Assembly (NCBI GenBank): GCA_040954595.2
Contig: CM082584.2
Location: 7,936,001-8,000,000 of the forward strand
From: Balanoglossus misakiensis
Taxonomy: Eukaryota > Hemichordata
Direction: 5' to 3'
Length of the DNA stretch: 64,000 nucleotides
How positions within the stretch are numbered: position 1 is the stretch's first letter; the number at the start of each line of letters is the position of its first letter. This document shows positions 63,707 to 64,000 of this stretch, one piece after another. Below the pieces are notes generated by a model that searched no databases, was not told where the DNA came from, and saw only the letters and a program-made list of their open reading frames with translations. A program made the position numbers and the translations under genes.

Positions 63707-64000
63707 GAGGCCTTAAGCTATACCCAGGCAATCGTACAGACATTCGGTCCGCTTTGCAATCATTCAGTAACATAGAACTTCGACAACCGTAATCCCCAAG
63801 GAATTGTGCGGGAAGCGATCAATAATGACTACCGTCCGATAAAAAGAAACGGAAGACATTGTTATTTATACTTGCTCAATACTTGCACAAGATTTTTACT
63901 TCATGTAGCCCCCTTAAAGCATTTCAGGTGAGAGTATGCGTTGTACTCACCGATTCTGCAAAGTACAAGAAAATTGATTCTACCCCTACGGCAGTAGGCG

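Larger units (their letters stand above)
53357..64000. other. Upstream flank of receptor C and right-edge intergenic DNA, no gene recognised
   Basis: About 10.6 kb. The first part should contain the receptor C promoter and any non-coding 5' exon, but none of the motif blocks shared by A and B was found. Contents are a MITE (53724-53891), a C-run (56036-56046), a large imperfect palindrome (57934-58056), a 36-bp tandem duplication (61648-61719) and simple repeats near 59880-59966 and 63650-63706. The 150-codon minus-strand frame at 57667-58119 overlaps the palindrome and shows no family motif. Confidence 0.55.

Noticed and set aside
1-64000. CRISPR arrays, bacterial operons or phage features
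   Set aside because: Intron-containing GPCR genes and metazoan repeats show this is animal nuclear DNA; no regularly spaced direct repeats with unique spacers were seen.

Overview
The window is metazoan genomic DNA. Its genes are split by GT-AG introns of about 100 bp to 9.5 kb, the non-coding DNA is AT-rich, and microsatellites and dispersed repeats are scattered throughout. The only well-supported protein-coding genes are three paralogous class A (rhodopsin-family) peptide-type GPCRs. Receptor type, repeat style and intron size suggest a marine invertebrate. A deuterostome such as a hemichordate or cephalochordate is my best guess, but the sequence does not prove it.

Layout. Positions 1-2751 hold no recognisable gene. 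At 2752-2853 (+) lies a probable last coding exon of an unidentified protein that ends in a canonical PCNA-interacting (PIP) box; its upstream exons were not found. Receptor A (+) spans 5985-12455, receptor B (+) spans 21899-33196 and receptor C (-) spans 45638-53356. Each has four coding exons with identical intron positions and phases: phase 2 inside the Arg codon of the TM3 E-R-Y motif, phase 0 just after TM4, and phase 0 just before TM6. The deduced proteins are 476, 463 and 476 aa. A and B are head-to-tail and very similar; C is more diverged and is inverted, tail-to-tail with B.

All three proteins share a glycosylatable N-terminus with a conserved LNGTGF motif, TM1 GN, TM2 LASLA-x-AD, the TM3 Cys and ERY, the extracellular loop 2 Cys, a basic third loop, SWGP in TM6 (instead of the usual CWxP), NPICY in TM7 and a Cys-rich post-TM7 segment. 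They look like members of the beta-type neuropeptide receptors (QRFP/NPFF/TRH/orexin/CCK neighbourhood), but I cannot assign a ligand.

Beyond the coding exons, A and B share collinear sequence blocks about 280-400 bp upstream of their ATGs (including a CACGTG and a TTTAAAGTT box). They also share a block of about 220 bp deep in intron 1. Both are candidate regulatory elements kept since the duplication. The non-coding DNA also carries a pair of ~690-bp elements in opposite orientation, each flanked by a 4-bp target-site duplication (24958-25640 and 42098-42793; solo LTR or Ginger-like). Other repeats are a dispersed ~320-bp repeat (9294-9611 and 37439-37763), a ~211-227-bp tandem repeat with a nested 18-bp repeat (37771-38233), a short TTAA-flanked MITE (53724-53891) and a large imperfect palindrome (57934-58056). 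The right-hand 10.6 kb (53357-64000) contains no gene I can support.
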